Assembly (NCBI GenBank): GCA_910585995.1 | Contig: CAJUGG010000059.1 | Location: forward strand, 1-35,806 | Reading direction: 5' to 3' | Origin: an uncultured Lachnospiraceae bacterium | Lineage (GTDB): Bacteria; Bacillota; Clostridia; Lachnospirales; Lachnospiraceae | DNA: 35,806 nucleotides | Shown: in pieces, positions 24,508 through 32,746 of the stretch | How the letters are laid out: each line of letters starts with the position of its first letter | Position numbering within the stretch: the stretch's first letter is position 1 | Notes under the pieces: generated by a model | What the model was told of the DNA's origin: nothing | The model's database searches: none | What the model saw: the letters and a program-made list of their open reading frames with translations, nothing else | Made by a program: the position numbers and the translations under genes

Positions 24508-24829
24508 ACTTACTACCTCCAATCCCTAGTTCCAGTTGCCGGATTGCCGCTTTCGCCAATCCTTCCTCTTCCACCGCCAAAGACACTCTACATTCTTTTC
24601 CGCAGGCTGCCCCCAGCTCATCTCTGTTCCCGAAGAAATACAGCGGCACTTTATAGTAAGTACAAATGTTACGAAAGTTTTTTTTGGAAGCCTCCGAAGC
24701 ATCCTCTGAGACAATGACCAGCTTTGCTCTCTTTTGTCTCACCGATTTCTCCACACAAAATTCTCCGCTCACCGTTCGACCTGCTTTGGTCGCCAGTCCC
24801 AGATAGGACAGAATCTTATCCTTTTGCAA
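24497..24829 (-). CDS. ylxQ: L7Ae/L30e-like RNA-binding protein (YlxQ family)
   Basis: A 110-residue protein of the L7Ae/L30e fold: KILSYLGLATKAGRTVSGEF, AKLVIVSEDASEASKKNF and the ELGAACGKECRVSLAVEEEG block. Relatives bind kink-turn RNA. It lies between ylxR and infB as in other Firmicutes. The start is probably TTG 24829, with AAGGAG 10 bases upstream; a TTG at 24838 is open but badly spaced. It overlaps ylxR by 14 bases. Confidence 0.9.
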   Translation of the reverse strand: MQKDKILSYLGLATKAGRTVSGEFCVEKSVRQKRAKLVIVSEDASEASKKNFRNICTYYKVPLYFFGNRDELGAACGKECRVSLAVEEEGLAKAAIRQLELGIGGSKYVE

Positions 24830-25094
24830 GCTTTTCAATCTCCTTTTCCAGACTTTGATAGACCTCTTTGGGAATCGCCACCTTTAAGGATCTTTCCAGT
24901 CCTTTCGACTTTTCTGCCTTTTGGAAACATTCCTGGCTACAGCACAAATAAGCGCCCCGCCCATTTTTTCTGCCTGTGGCATCCAAAATGATCTCATTTT
25001 CTGTCGTGCGCAGTACCCTCAGCATCTCCCTTTTACTTTTCATCTCGCCGCATCCGATACACTTTCGCATCGGTATCTTTCTCACTGCACTCAC
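24816..25094 (-). CDS. ylxR: YlxR/RnpM family RNA-binding protein
   Basis: A 92-residue YlxR (DUF448) protein: RKCIGCGEMKSKREMLRVLR, the GRKNGRGAYLCCSQECFQKA signature, then a basic helix. The four cysteines near the start and middle (CIGC, CCSQEC) could hold a metal. YlxR has been renamed RnpM after reports that it modulates RNase P; that is established for other Firmicutes, not shown here. Starts with GTG overlapping the nusA stop. Confidence 0.93.
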   Translation of the reverse strand: MSAVRKIPMRKCIGCGEMKSKREMLRVLRTTENEIILDATGRKNGRGAYLCCSQECFQKAEKSKGLERSLKVAIPKEVYQSLEKEIEKLAKG

Positions 25095-26317
25095 TCTGTC
25101 ACTTCCTGCTCCTGCTCTTCAATCTCATCATTTCCGTCAAGCTCTTCGATCTCGTCATGCTCTTCGGTCTCTTCTATCTCGTCTTCTTCGATTTCATCTT
25201 GATTGTCAAAATAAGTATCGTCCTCGTCATATTCTTCATCGTCTTCGTCATCATAGAAGCCTTCATAGAACCCTTCGATAGCATTGGCCTGGCTCTCGCT
25301 CTTGATATCGATCTTAAATCCTGTCAGTCTGGCAGCCAGTCTGGCATTTTGCCCCTCTTTTCCAATCGCCAAGGATAACTGATAATCTGGTACGACTACC
25401 TTTGCTGTCTTATCTTCCGGATCTGCCAATACCACTACGACTTTCGCCGGACTTAATGCATTCTCTATCAAGAGTGCCGGGTTTTCATTCCAGTTGATGA
25501 TATCGATCTTTTCCCCTTTCAGCTCATTGACGATGGCATTGACTCTGGCACCATTTAATCCCACACAGGCTCCCACTGGATCTACATCTGGGTCGTTGGA
25601 CCATACGGCGATCTTGGTTCTGGCACCTGCTTCACGAGCGATGCTCTTGATCTCCACAATCCCGTCCCGCACCTCGGTCACCTCAGACTCGAACAAACGT
25701 TTTACCAATTCAGGATGCGTCCTGGAGACTAAAATCCTCGGCCCTTTGGTCGTGTCTTTTACTTCCAGAATATAGACTTTGATACGTTCCGTAGGGGTAA
25801 ATACTTCATTCTTTACCATCTCATTTTCATTGAGAATCGCATCTACTTTGCCCAGATTCACACTGACATTTTTACCAATATAGCGCTGTACTACACCAGT
25901 CACCACATCTTTTTCCTTGCCGTAATACTGGTTAAACAGCACCTTGCGCTCTTCTTCCCGAATCTTCTGTAAGATGACGTTTCTCGCATTCTGTGTTGTG
26001 ATGCGGCCAAATTCTTTTGATTTCACTTCTTCTTGCACGATGTCACCTAGCTCATACCTATTATCAATCTGCTTGGCAGCCGCAAGGCTGATCTGAGTTA
26101 CATCATTATCCGGCTCTTCCACCACGGTCTTTTCCACATATACGTGAAAATCACAAGTCTCACGATCAATGGATACTCTGAAATTGTCCGTATCCTTGCC
26201 AAAATGTCCTTTGCATGCAGTTATCAGGGAATTTTCAATGGCATCCAACATCACATCTCTGCTGATGTCCTTTTCCTTTTCCAGAATATCCAGCGCCATC
26301 TTTAATTCAGTGTTCAT
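25091..26317 (-). CDS. nusA: Transcription termination/antitermination factor NusA
   Basis: A 408-residue RNA polymerase-binding factor controlling pausing and termination. Order: the NTD (residues 1-130), an S1 domain (VVTGVVQRYIGKNVSVNLG), KH1 (GACVGLNGARVNAIVNELKG) and KH2 (AIGKEGQNARLAARLTGF). The last 60 residues are an extremely acidic tail (Asp/Glu in more than half of the positions, with Tyr/Phe interspersed), longer than in B. subtilis NusA. AAGGAGG lies 12 bases before the ATG, slightly far. It lies 17 bases after rimP. Confidence 0.97.
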   Translation of the reverse strand: MNTELKMALDILEKEKDISRDVMLDAIENSLITACKGHFGKDTDNFRVSIDRETCDFHVYVEKTVVEEPDNDVTQISLAAAKQIDNRYELGDIVQEEVKSKEFGRITTQNARNVILQKIREEERKVLFNQYYGKEKDVVTGVVQRYIGKNVSVNLGKVDAILNENEMVKNEVFTPTERIKVYILEVKDTTKGPRILVSRTHPELVKRLFESEVTEVRDGIVEIKSIAREAGARTKIAVWSNDPDVDPVGACVGLNGARVNAIVNELKGEKIDIINWNENPALLIENALSPAKVVVVLADPEDKTAKVVVPDYQLSLAIGKEGQNARLAARLTGFKIDIKSESQANAIEGFYEGFYDDEDDEEYDEDDTYFDNQDEIEEDEIEETEEHDEIEELDGNDEIEEQEQEVTE

Positions 26318-26334
26318 TTTCTGTATTATCCTCC

Positions 26335-26799
26335 TTAAAAATCAAATGCCAGTCGAATCAGAGCAATATTGGCCCTGTCAATCGTCAACACGGCTTCCTC
26401 CTCAAATTCCAAGGTTATGGTATCTTTATCCCAGGACTTTAAGATCCCTGTAAATTCCTTTTGGTGATCCATTGCCCGAAACAGCTTAACCTCCACGGAC
26501 TGCCCCTGACTTCTGACAAAATCCTTTTCCTTTTTTAAAGGTCTTCCAAGTCCAGGGGAACTCACCTCAAGAATATAGGATTCCACAATAAAGTCTTCTT
26601 CATCCAATCGATCTGACAGTGCCCGACTGACGAGTTCACAGTCATCGATAGTAACACCTCCGGGCTTATCCATATAAACCCGCAGAAACCAATTTCCTGC
26701 TTCTTTGACAAATTCTACATCTACCAGCTCAAAATGATGTTGTTCCATCATAGGCTTTAGAAGCACCTCTGTCTTCCGTTCATAAACTTCCCTTGCCAA
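26335..26799 (-). CDS. rimP: Ribosome maturation factor RimP
   Basis: A 154-residue 30S assembly factor with the RimP blocks FELVDVEFVKEAGNWFLRVY, GVTIDDCELVSRALSDRLDE and YILEVSSPGLGRPLKK, plus an SH3-like C-terminal domain. The start is TTG with AAAGGAGG six bases upstream. First gene of the rimP-nusA-ylxR-ylxQ-infB-rbfA-nrnA-truB-ribF operon. Confidence 0.96.
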   Translation of the reverse strand: MAREVYERKTEVLLKPMMEQHHFELVDVEFVKEAGNWFLRVYMDKPGGVTIDDCELVSRALSDRLDEEDFIVESYILEVSSPGLGRPLKKEKDFVRSQGQSVEVKLFRAMDHQKEFTGILKSWDKDTITLEFEEEAVLTIDRANIALIRLAFDF

Positions 26800-26826
26800 A
26801 CCAGTCCTCCTTTTCCCGTTGACCGC

Positions 26827-26877
26827 GCAGACATATAAGAAGGAGTGGACATCTGCCCACCCCTTTCTTCAGTCTGC
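26827..26877 (-). promoter_or_regulatory. Leader hairpin before rimP
   Basis: GCAGAC and GTCTGC flank an inner stem AGAAAGGGGTGGGC with GTCCACTCCTTCTT. It lies just after the promoter and lacks a T-tract, so it is a leader structure rather than a classic terminator. A role in operon control by NusA is only inference. Confidence 0.5.
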
Positions 26878-26893
26878 ATATTCAGTTACTACC

Positions 26894-26921
26894 AGTATAT
26901 CACAAGTTTCTGTAAATGCAA
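26894..26921 (-). promoter_or_regulatory. Promoter of the rimP-nusA-infB operon
   Basis: Minus-strand TTGCAT, 16 bases, TATACT with the extended -10 TGA directly before it, 95 bases upstream of rimP. Confidence 0.65.
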
Positions 26922-26936
26922 GCAATTTTTGTAAGA

Positions 26937-29900
26937 TTAAGAAACTTCTGCAATATTAACCAGCGTTAATTCTTTCTGATCGGTATTTTCCAGAGAATTG
27001 ACAAGCGCTCTTGCGGTGTCGATGGCGGTCAGTACGTTGACTCCGGTCTCTATGGCATTTCGGCGGATGACAAATCCGTCATGGCTGTGCTCTACTCCCT
27101 GGGACGGAGTGTCAATCACCAGGTCAATCTGGTGTCCTAAGATCAGATCCAGGATATTCGGTGACTCCTGCTCTAGCTTCCTGGTCATGCGCACCTGTAC
27201 ATCTGCTTCCATCAGAGCACGAGCAGTCCCTTTAGTGGCAAAGATATTGTATCCAAGTGCCTCAAAACGTTTGGCGATCTCCACTGCTTCCTCTTTGTCC
27301 TCATCCCGCACAGTGATAATCATATTTTTATATCGGGGAAGGCAAATCCCTGCCCCTAAAAATGCCTTGTAGAGCGCTTCATGAAAACTTTTGGCGATGC
27401 CTAAACACTCTCCGGTGGATTTCATCTCCGGTCCTAAGCTGATATCCGCATCCCGGATCTTTTCAAAAGAGAACACAGGCATCTTGATAGCCACATAATC
27501 TGCCTCTTTTTGCAGTCCCGGCGTATAGCCAAGTTCCCGAATCTTCTGCCCTAAGATCACTTTGGTCGCCAAAGGCACAATAGGAATCCCTGTCACCTTG
27601 CTGATATAAGGAACCGTCCGGCTCGAACGAGGGTTCACTTCAATCACATAGACTTCCTCTCCCACTGCAATAAACTGGATATTAATCAGCCCGATCACAT
27701 GCAGGGAGCGTGCAAGCCTTCGGGTGTATTCTTCAATCGTCGCCTTGACTCCCTCGCTGATACTCTGAGCCGGATAGACGGAGATACTGTCGCCGGAATG
27801 AATACCCGCCCGCTCAATATGTTCCATAATACCCGGAATCAGGATGTCTTCCCCATCGCACACCGCATCCACTTCGATCTCCTTACCCTGCAGATATTTA
27901 TCCACCAGGATCGGATGATCCTGCGCAATCCGGTTGATAATCCCGATAAACTCCTCCACATCCTTGTCATGAATCGCAATCTGCATCCCCTGACCGCCCA
28001 GCACATAAGACGGACGCACCAGCACCGGATAGCCCAGGCGATGTGCCACTGCTTTTGCCTCTTCCACTGTATAGACGGTGTCTCCTTTGGGACGCGGGAT
28101 CTGACACTGTTCCAGGATCTGATCAAACAACTCTCTGTCCTCTGCTGCATCTACGTTCTCAGCAGAAGTCCCCAGAATCGGCACTCCCATCTTCATCAGT
28201 GCCTCTGTCAGCTTAATCGCCGTCTGTCCTCCAAACTGCACCACTGCTCCGTCCGGCTTCTCCAGGTTCACAACATTCTCCACATCCTCCGGCGTCAGCG
28301 GCTCAAAATACAGTCTGTCCGCAATATCAAAATCCGTACTGACGGTCTCTGGATTATTATTGATAATGATCGTCTCATAGCCCTCTTTGGAAAATGCCCA
28401 GGTACAGTGCACGGAACAAAAATCAAACTCGATCCCCTGACCAATCCGTATCGGGCCAGATCCCAACACCAGCACTTTTTTGCGGGTGTGATCCGGTATC
28501 GCTTCATTTTCACTGCCAAACACCGAATAATAATAAGGCGTCTGGGCTGCAAATTCTGCGGCACAGGTATCCACCATCTTATACGCTGCAAAAATCCCGT
28601 GTTCTCTGCGCAGTTTTCGGATCTCCTCTTCTCTCCTGCCTGTCAGACGCGCAATCACATGATCCGGAAATTCCATCCGTTTGGCTTCTTTCAATAACTC
28701 AAACGTCAGTTCTTCTCTTTGCAGCGCCTGCTCCATCTCCACCAGAATCGCAATCTTGTCAATAAACCACCGGTCAATCCGTGTAATCTCATAGATCTCA
28801 TCATAAGAGATCCCTTTACGAATCGCTTCTGCAATCACCCAGATCCTGCGGTCATCCACCACCTCTAACTGCTTTCGCAACATCTCCTTGTCTAAATGGC
28901 TGAAATCATAGGATAACAGGCTGTCCACATGCTGCTCCAGAGAACGGATCGCTTTCATAAGCCCACCTTCAAAACTGTCGCTGATGCTCATCACCTCTCC
29001 GGTGGCTTTCATCTGTGTGGTCAGTGTCCGTTTGGCACTGATAAATTTGTCAAATGGCAGACGCGGCATCTTCACCACACAATAGTCCAGCATCGGTTCA
29101 AAGCTGGCCATCGTCTGTCCGGTGATGGCATTGGTAATCTCATCGAGATGATAACCAATGGCAATCTTTGCCGCCACCTTGGCGATAGGATACCCGGTCG
29201 CTTTGCTGGCCAACGCAGAAGAACGGCTGACACGGGGATTGACTTCGATCACACAGTATTCAAAACTTGTGGGATGCAGTGCAAACTGCACGTTGCATCC
29301 GCCGGTGATCGCAAGCTCACTGATGATATTCAGAGCTGAAGTCCGCAGCATCTGGTATTCCTTATCGCCCAGCGTCTGAGAAGGTGCCACCACGATACTG
29401 TCTCCGGTATGCACTCCCACCGGGTCGATATTTTCCATATTACAGATGGTGATGACATTGCCTGCCTGGTCACGCATCACTTCATATTCGATCTCTTTCC
29501 AGCCCGCGATACAGCGCTCCACCAGCACCTGTCCCACCCGCGAGAGACGAAGTCCGTTTGCTAAGATCTCTTCTAGTTCCGGCTGGTTATGAGCGATCCC
29601 GCCGCCGCTGCCTCCCAGTGTATAAGCCGGACGCAACACCACCGGATACCCGATCTGGTTGGCAAAGGCAATCCCCTCTTCCAAAGTCTCCACCACCAGA
29701 GACGCCGCCACCGGCTCATGGATCTTCTCCATCGCAGACTTAAATTCCAGACGATCCTCCGCCCGTTTGATGGTCTTAGCCGTGGTTCCGATCAGCCTGA
29801 CACCTGTCTTTTCCAAAAATCCTCGTTCTTCTAACTCCATAGCCAGATTCAGTCCCGCCTGTCCTCCAAGAGTCGGAAGCACACTGTCAGGCTTTTCTTT

Positions 29901-30137
29901 GAGAATAAGCTGCTCCACCACTTCCACCGTCAGAGGTTCAATATAGACTTTGTCTGCAATGTCCTTATCTGTCATAATAGTCGCAGGATTGGAATTTAAC
30001 AGCACGACTTCGATGCCCTCTTCTCTCAGAGAGCGGCATGCCTGTGTCCCTGCATAGTCAAATTCTGCTGCCTGCCCGATCACAATCGGACCAGAACCAA
30101 TTACCAGTACCTTTTTTATCTCTGGATTCTTAGGCAT
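26937..30137 (-). CDS. carB: Carbamoyl-phosphate synthase large subunit
   Basis: A 1066-residue enzyme making carbamoyl phosphate from ammonia, bicarbonate and two ATP for pyrimidine and arginine synthesis. Two homologous ATP-grasp halves are clear: KVLVIGSGPIVIGQAAEFDY at the start and VLVLGSGPIRIGQGIEFDF at mid-protein, each followed by its own GGxGGG or GGQGM loop. A C-terminal MGS-type domain (NIFATKGTARALMEADVQV) would receive effectors such as UMP. It overlaps carA by 8 bases. No terminator follows; the rimP promoter starts 16 bases beyond it. Confidence 0.98.
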   Translation of the reverse strand: MPKNPEIKKVLVIGSGPIVIGQAAEFDYAGTQACRSLREEGIEVVLLNSNPATIMTDKDIADKVYIEPLTVEVVEQLILKEKPDSVLPTLGGQAGLNLAMELEERGFLEKTGVRLIGTTAKTIKRAEDRLEFKSAMEKIHEPVAASLVVETLEEGIAFANQIGYPVVLRPAYTLGGSGGGIAHNQPELEEILANGLRLSRVGQVLVERCIAGWKEIEYEVMRDQAGNVITICNMENIDPVGVHTGDSIVVAPSQTLGDKEYQMLRTSALNIISELAITGGCNVQFALHPTSFEYCVIEVNPRVSRSSALASKATGYPIAKVAAKIAIGYHLDEITNAITGQTMASFEPMLDYCVVKMPRLPFDKFISAKRTLTTQMKATGEVMSISDSFEGGLMKAIRSLEQHVDSLLSYDFSHLDKEMLRKQLEVVDDRRIWVIAEAIRKGISYDEIYEITRIDRWFIDKIAILVEMEQALQREELTFELLKEAKRMEFPDHVIARLTGRREEEIRKLRREHGIFAAYKMVDTCAAEFAAQTPYYYSVFGSENEAIPDHTRKKVLVLGSGPIRIGQGIEFDFCSVHCTWAFSKEGYETIIINNNPETVSTDFDIADRLYFEPLTPEDVENVVNLEKPDGAVVQFGGQTAIKLTEALMKMGVPILGTSAENVDAAEDRELFDQILEQCQIPRPKGDTVYTVEEAKAVAHRLGYPVLVRPSYVLGGQGMQIAIHDKDVEEFIGIINRIAQDHPILVDKYLQGKEIEVDAVCDGEDILIPGIMEHIERAGIHSGDSISVYPAQSISEGVKATIEEYTRRLARSLHVIGLINIQFIAVGEEVYVIEVNPRSSRTVPYISKVTGIPIVPLATKVILGQKIRELGYTPGLQKEADYVAIKMPVFSFEKIRDADISLGPEMKSTGECLGIAKSFHEALYKAFLGAGICLPRYKNMIITVRDEDKEEAVEIAKRFEALGYNIFATKGTARALMEADVQVRMTRKLEQESPNILDLILGHQIDLVIDTPSQGVEHSHDGFVIRRNAIETGVNVLTAIDTARALVNSLENTDQKELTLVNIAEVS

Positions 30138-31209
30138 GTCTTTCTCCCTCCATGATCGTTAAGAATTTATCAAACAGATACCCGCAGTCCTGGGGACCTG
30201 GGCAGGCTTCCGGATGAAACTGCACCGTAAATACAGGTTTTTTTGTATAGCGAAGTCCTTCATTCGTCCCGTCATTGACATTTTGAAAGACCGGTACAGC
30301 CACATCAGGAGATAAACTTTTCGGGTCCACCGCATATCCATGATTTTGTGCTGTGATATAGACCCGTCCAGTCTCTAAATCCTTAACCGGATGATTTCCG
30401 CCGCGATGACCGTATTTCAGCCGATAGGTATCTGCGCCCACAGCCAGCGCCATCAACTGATGCCCAAGACAGATGGCAAAGATTGGAAGATTGCTTTCAT
30501 AGAGTTTGCGTATTTCCTGGATAATCGAGAGACAGGCTTTGGGATCTCCCGGACCATTGGATAACATGATACCGTCCGGTCTGGATTGTAAGATCTCCTC
30601 GGCAGAAGTAAAAGAAGGATAGACCGTGACTTCACAGCCACGTTTATGTAGAGAATGTGCGATATTATGCTTGGCTCCTAGATCTAACAGAGCGACTTTC
30701 GGCCCTTTTCCATGAAGGATATATTTCTCCTGACAAGTGACCTTTGAGACCTCATCTTTTGTAGAATATGTTTTTAATTTTTTTAAGACTTCTTCTATCT
30801 GATAATGCTCATCTGTGGTAATCATGCCATTCATGGTTCCCTTTTCCCGAAGGATCTTCGTAAGGGAGCGGGTATCGATGCCGCAGATTCCAGGAATATC
30901 ATTTTCTTTTAAAAAGTTCTGTATCGTATCTTCTGAACGGAAATTGCTCGGTATTCTGGATAACTCACGGACGATAAAACCGTCTATCCACGGTTTTACA
31001 GATTCCATATCCTCATAACAGATGCCATAATTGCCAATCAGCGGATACGTCATCACCACAGCCTGCCCGGAATACGAAGGATCTGTCAATACTTCCAGAT
31101 ATCCGGTCATGGAGGTGTTGAATACGATCTCACTGACTACTTCCCGGTTTGAACCAATCTGTCTCCCGGCAAAGACATGTCCGTCTTCCAGAATTAGAAA
31201 TGCTTTCAT
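30130..31209 (-). CDS. carA: Carbamoyl-phosphate synthase small subunit
   Basis: A 359-residue glutaminase that feeds ammonia to CarB through a tunnel. The N-terminal domain has the FNTSMTGYLEVLTDPSYSGQ block. The class I amidotransferase domain carries the catalytic Cys in FAICLGHQLMALA and the His/Glu pair in QFHPEACPGPQD. AAAGGTG lies 5 bases before the ATG. First of carAB, transcribed from the promoter at 31254-31282. Confidence 0.98.
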   Translation of the reverse strand: MKAFLILEDGHVFAGRQIGSNREVVSEIVFNTSMTGYLEVLTDPSYSGQAVVMTYPLIGNYGICYEDMESVKPWIDGFIVRELSRIPSNFRSEDTIQNFLKENDIPGICGIDTRSLTKILREKGTMNGMITTDEHYQIEEVLKKLKTYSTKDEVSKVTCQEKYILHGKGPKVALLDLGAKHNIAHSLHKRGCEVTVYPSFTSAEEILQSRPDGIMLSNGPGDPKACLSIIQEIRKLYESNLPIFAICLGHQLMALAVGADTYRLKYGHRGGNHPVKDLETGRVYITAQNHGYAVDPKSLSPDVAVPVFQNVNDGTNEGLRYTKKPVFTVQFHPEACPGPQDCGYLFDKFLTIMEGERHA

Positions 31210-31253
31210 CTTTTCACCTTTGTCCTTTCCTGATTTTTGCCCAAATTGTCTGT

Positions 31254-31282
31254 ATTATACACAAAACGCAGAGGTTTGACAA
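31254..31282 (-). promoter_or_regulatory. Promoter of carAB, overlapping a terminator
   Basis: Minus-strand TTGTCA, exactly 17 bases, TATAAT. The -35 lies in the loop of the terminator of the preceding gene. Confidence 0.8.
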
Positions 31283-31291
31283 CCCCTGCGT
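31262..31291 (-). terminator. Terminator of the PRTase gene
   Basis: ACGCAGGGGTT and AACCTCTGCGT (one G-U) with a 4-base loop GTCA, followed by TTTTGTG, about 30 bases after the stop at 31321. Confidence 0.8.
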
Positions 31292-31320
31292 CTTGATTCC
31301 ATAAATTTTAAAGTGACAGT

Positions 31321-31962
31321 TTAAAGTTTGCTATAGCCAAATCCATTGACGATAGCATCGATCCTCTGACCGGTCCTGCACATCGGGCAGTCCTTCTCAT
31401 CAAAGGATGCATATCCGGACATATCATTGGCATCGAAGATACTATTTACCATCACACCATGTGCTTCTTTGACAAAGCTGAAGATGGAAGCGATTCCCTG
31501 CACCTTACCTCCATAATACTCCACGCTGCGGATCGCTTTCTCCAGTGTCACACCAGTGGTGATAGAAGTGGAGAGAATCAAGATATTCTTTCCCTGCACC
31601 ATAATCTTGGAATTATCCCGAAAGATCATCTGGCCGTTGATATCCTGCTCCGGTGCCGTGATATAGATGGTGTTGTGTGCGTTCAGACACATAATCCCTC
31701 CCTTAGTCAGCTCCTGCGCCAGATAAGCCCCGATAATCTCACAGTTATTTAAGCAGATGATGGTATCCACCACGGTATTGTTCTCATACATCTTAGCCAA
31801 CAGCTTCGCTGCTGCCTCTGCCTCATTCTGACGTGCCTGCAAGGTGGTCAGATCCACATAATAATTAATATGGGAATGAGAAGTCACAAAATGCCCTGGA
31901 ATCACCTTTAAAGCCACTTTGCTGTCTGCCTGTGAAAAAATCTTGAATATTCTTTTTTCCAT
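31321..31962 (-). CDS. Orotate phosphoribosyltransferase-like protein
   Basis: A 213-residue type I PRTase-fold protein. The PRPP loop is recognisable as NILILSTSITTGVTLEKAIR (family: VDDVITTGxT), but the usual acidic pair is replaced by LSTS, which could weaken PRPP binding. The C-terminus holds CPMC and a Gly-rich end, seen in some PyrE relatives. An upstream hood segment has DTIICLNNCEIIGAYLAQEL, where other PyrE proteins have the purine/pyrimidine pocket. A pyrimidine link fits the neighbouring carAB, but the base is not certain. ATG 31962 is chosen for AAAGGGGG 8 bases upstream; a frame 38 codons longer is spurious. Divergent from bioY. Confidence 0.7.
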   Translation of the reverse strand: MEKRIFKIFSQADSKVALKVIPGHFVTSHSHINYYVDLTTLQARQNEAEAAAKLLAKMYENNTVVDTIICLNNCEIIGAYLAQELTKGGIMCLNAHNTIYITAPEQDINGQMIFRDNSKIMVQGKNILILSTSITTGVTLEKAIRSVEYYGGKVQGIASIFSFVKEAHGVMVNSIFDANDMSGYASFDEKDCPMCRTGQRIDAIVNGFGYSKL

Positions 31963-32034
31963 AAAGAAATCCCCCTTTATCAATATGATCAAAGCCACAC
32001 CTGTTTGCCGGAAGCTTTGTCTGCTTTTATAGAC

Positions 32035-32063
32035 ATTATACATAATGTTAAGAAAATTAGCAA
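32035..32063 (-). promoter_or_regulatory. Promoter of the PRTase gene
   Basis: Minus-strand TTGCTA, 17 bases, TATAAT, about 73 bases before the start codon. Confidence 0.7.
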
Positions 32064-32120
32064 ACTTTTTATGCAAATTTTCTATTATATTTTGTTATAG
32101 ATTCCGCAATCCATTTTTAA

Positions 32121-32151
32121 TTGTTAACCACTTTAAATTTTAGGTTGACAA
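32121..32151 (+). promoter_or_regulatory. BirA (biotin repressor) operator
   Basis: TTGTTAAC, 15 bases, GTTGACAA is a near-perfect match to the Firmicutes BirA site TTGTTAAC-N14-16-GTTAACAA. It overlaps the -35 of bioY, so biotin-loaded BirA would block the promoter. Confidence 0.85.
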
Positions 32152-32173
32152 TCTAACCATTTCCTGTTATCTT
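32145..32173 (+). promoter_or_regulatory. Promoter of bioYBDA
   Basis: TTGACA, 17 bases, TATCTT (6/6 and 4/6). The predicted start falls at about 32180, the A of the bioY ATG. Confidence 0.65.
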
Positions 32174-32179
32174 AGCTTT

Positions 32180-32731
32180 ATGAAAAGAAAAATAACAACC
32201 AAAGAAATGACCCTGTGTGCCATCTTCACGGTCCTGACTGCCGTCGGCGCCTTTATCAAAATCCCGGTTCCGGTTGTTCCTTTCACTTTGCAGGTGCTCT
32301 TTACCATGCTGGCCGGACTTCTCTTAGGCAGCCGGTTAGGTGCCCTCAGTGTAGGACTCTACATGATCCTGGGACTTGCAGGACTTCCTGTCTTTACACA
32401 AGGCGGCGGCTTGTGGTATCTGCTGCAGCCCACCTTTGGCTATATCCTGGGATTTATCTTAGGAAGCTATGTAACCGGGAAGATGACAGAACAAAGAGAC
32501 ACGCTCACCTTTGGCCGGATCTTGATCGCCAATTTTGCCGGTCTTGCCATTATCTATGTGATGGGGATGATCTATTACTATGTGATCTGCAACTACGTCA
32601 TCCATACCCCCATCGGACTGTGGCCTTTGTTCCTCTATTGTTTTCTGCTTGCCGTCCCCGGCGATATCTGCCTGTGCTTTTTGGCAGCCGGACTGGCCAA
32701 GCGGTTAAAACCTATTTTAGCAACCCTATAA
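32180..32731 (+). CDS. bioY: Biotin transporter BioY (ECF S-component)
   Basis: A 183-residue membrane protein with six hydrophobic segments. The N-terminal signature IPVPVVPFTLQVLFTMLAGLL is that of BioY, which captures biotin and works with a shared ECF ATPase/T unit not encoded here. No ribosome binding site precedes the ATG, and the promoter would start transcription at or next to the A, suggesting a leaderless mRNA. First gene of the biotin operon under BirA control; bioB follows after 15 bases. Confidence 0.95.
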   Translation: MKRKITTKEMTLCAIFTVLTAVGAFIKIPVPVVPFTLQVLFTMLAGLLLGSRLGALSVGLYMILGLAGLPVFTQGGGLWYLLQPTFGYILGFILGSYVTGKMTEQRDTLTFGRILIANFAGLAIIYVMGMIYYYVICNYVIHTPIGLWPLFLYCFLLAVPGDICLCFLAAGLAKRLKPILATL

Positions 32732-32746
32732 CAACAGGAGAAAAGC

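Noticed and set aside
27699..28697. 332-codon open frame antisense to carB
   Set aside because: Shadow of carB, which is fully supported by its ATP-grasp motifs.
31210..31320. PyrR-type or UTP-sensitive attenuator before carA
   Set aside because: The only hairpin belongs upstream of the promoter -10, so it is not in the carA leader.
31963..32076. 38-residue N-terminal extension of the PRTase
   Set aside because: It runs through the promoter and ribosome site and has no similarity to the family.
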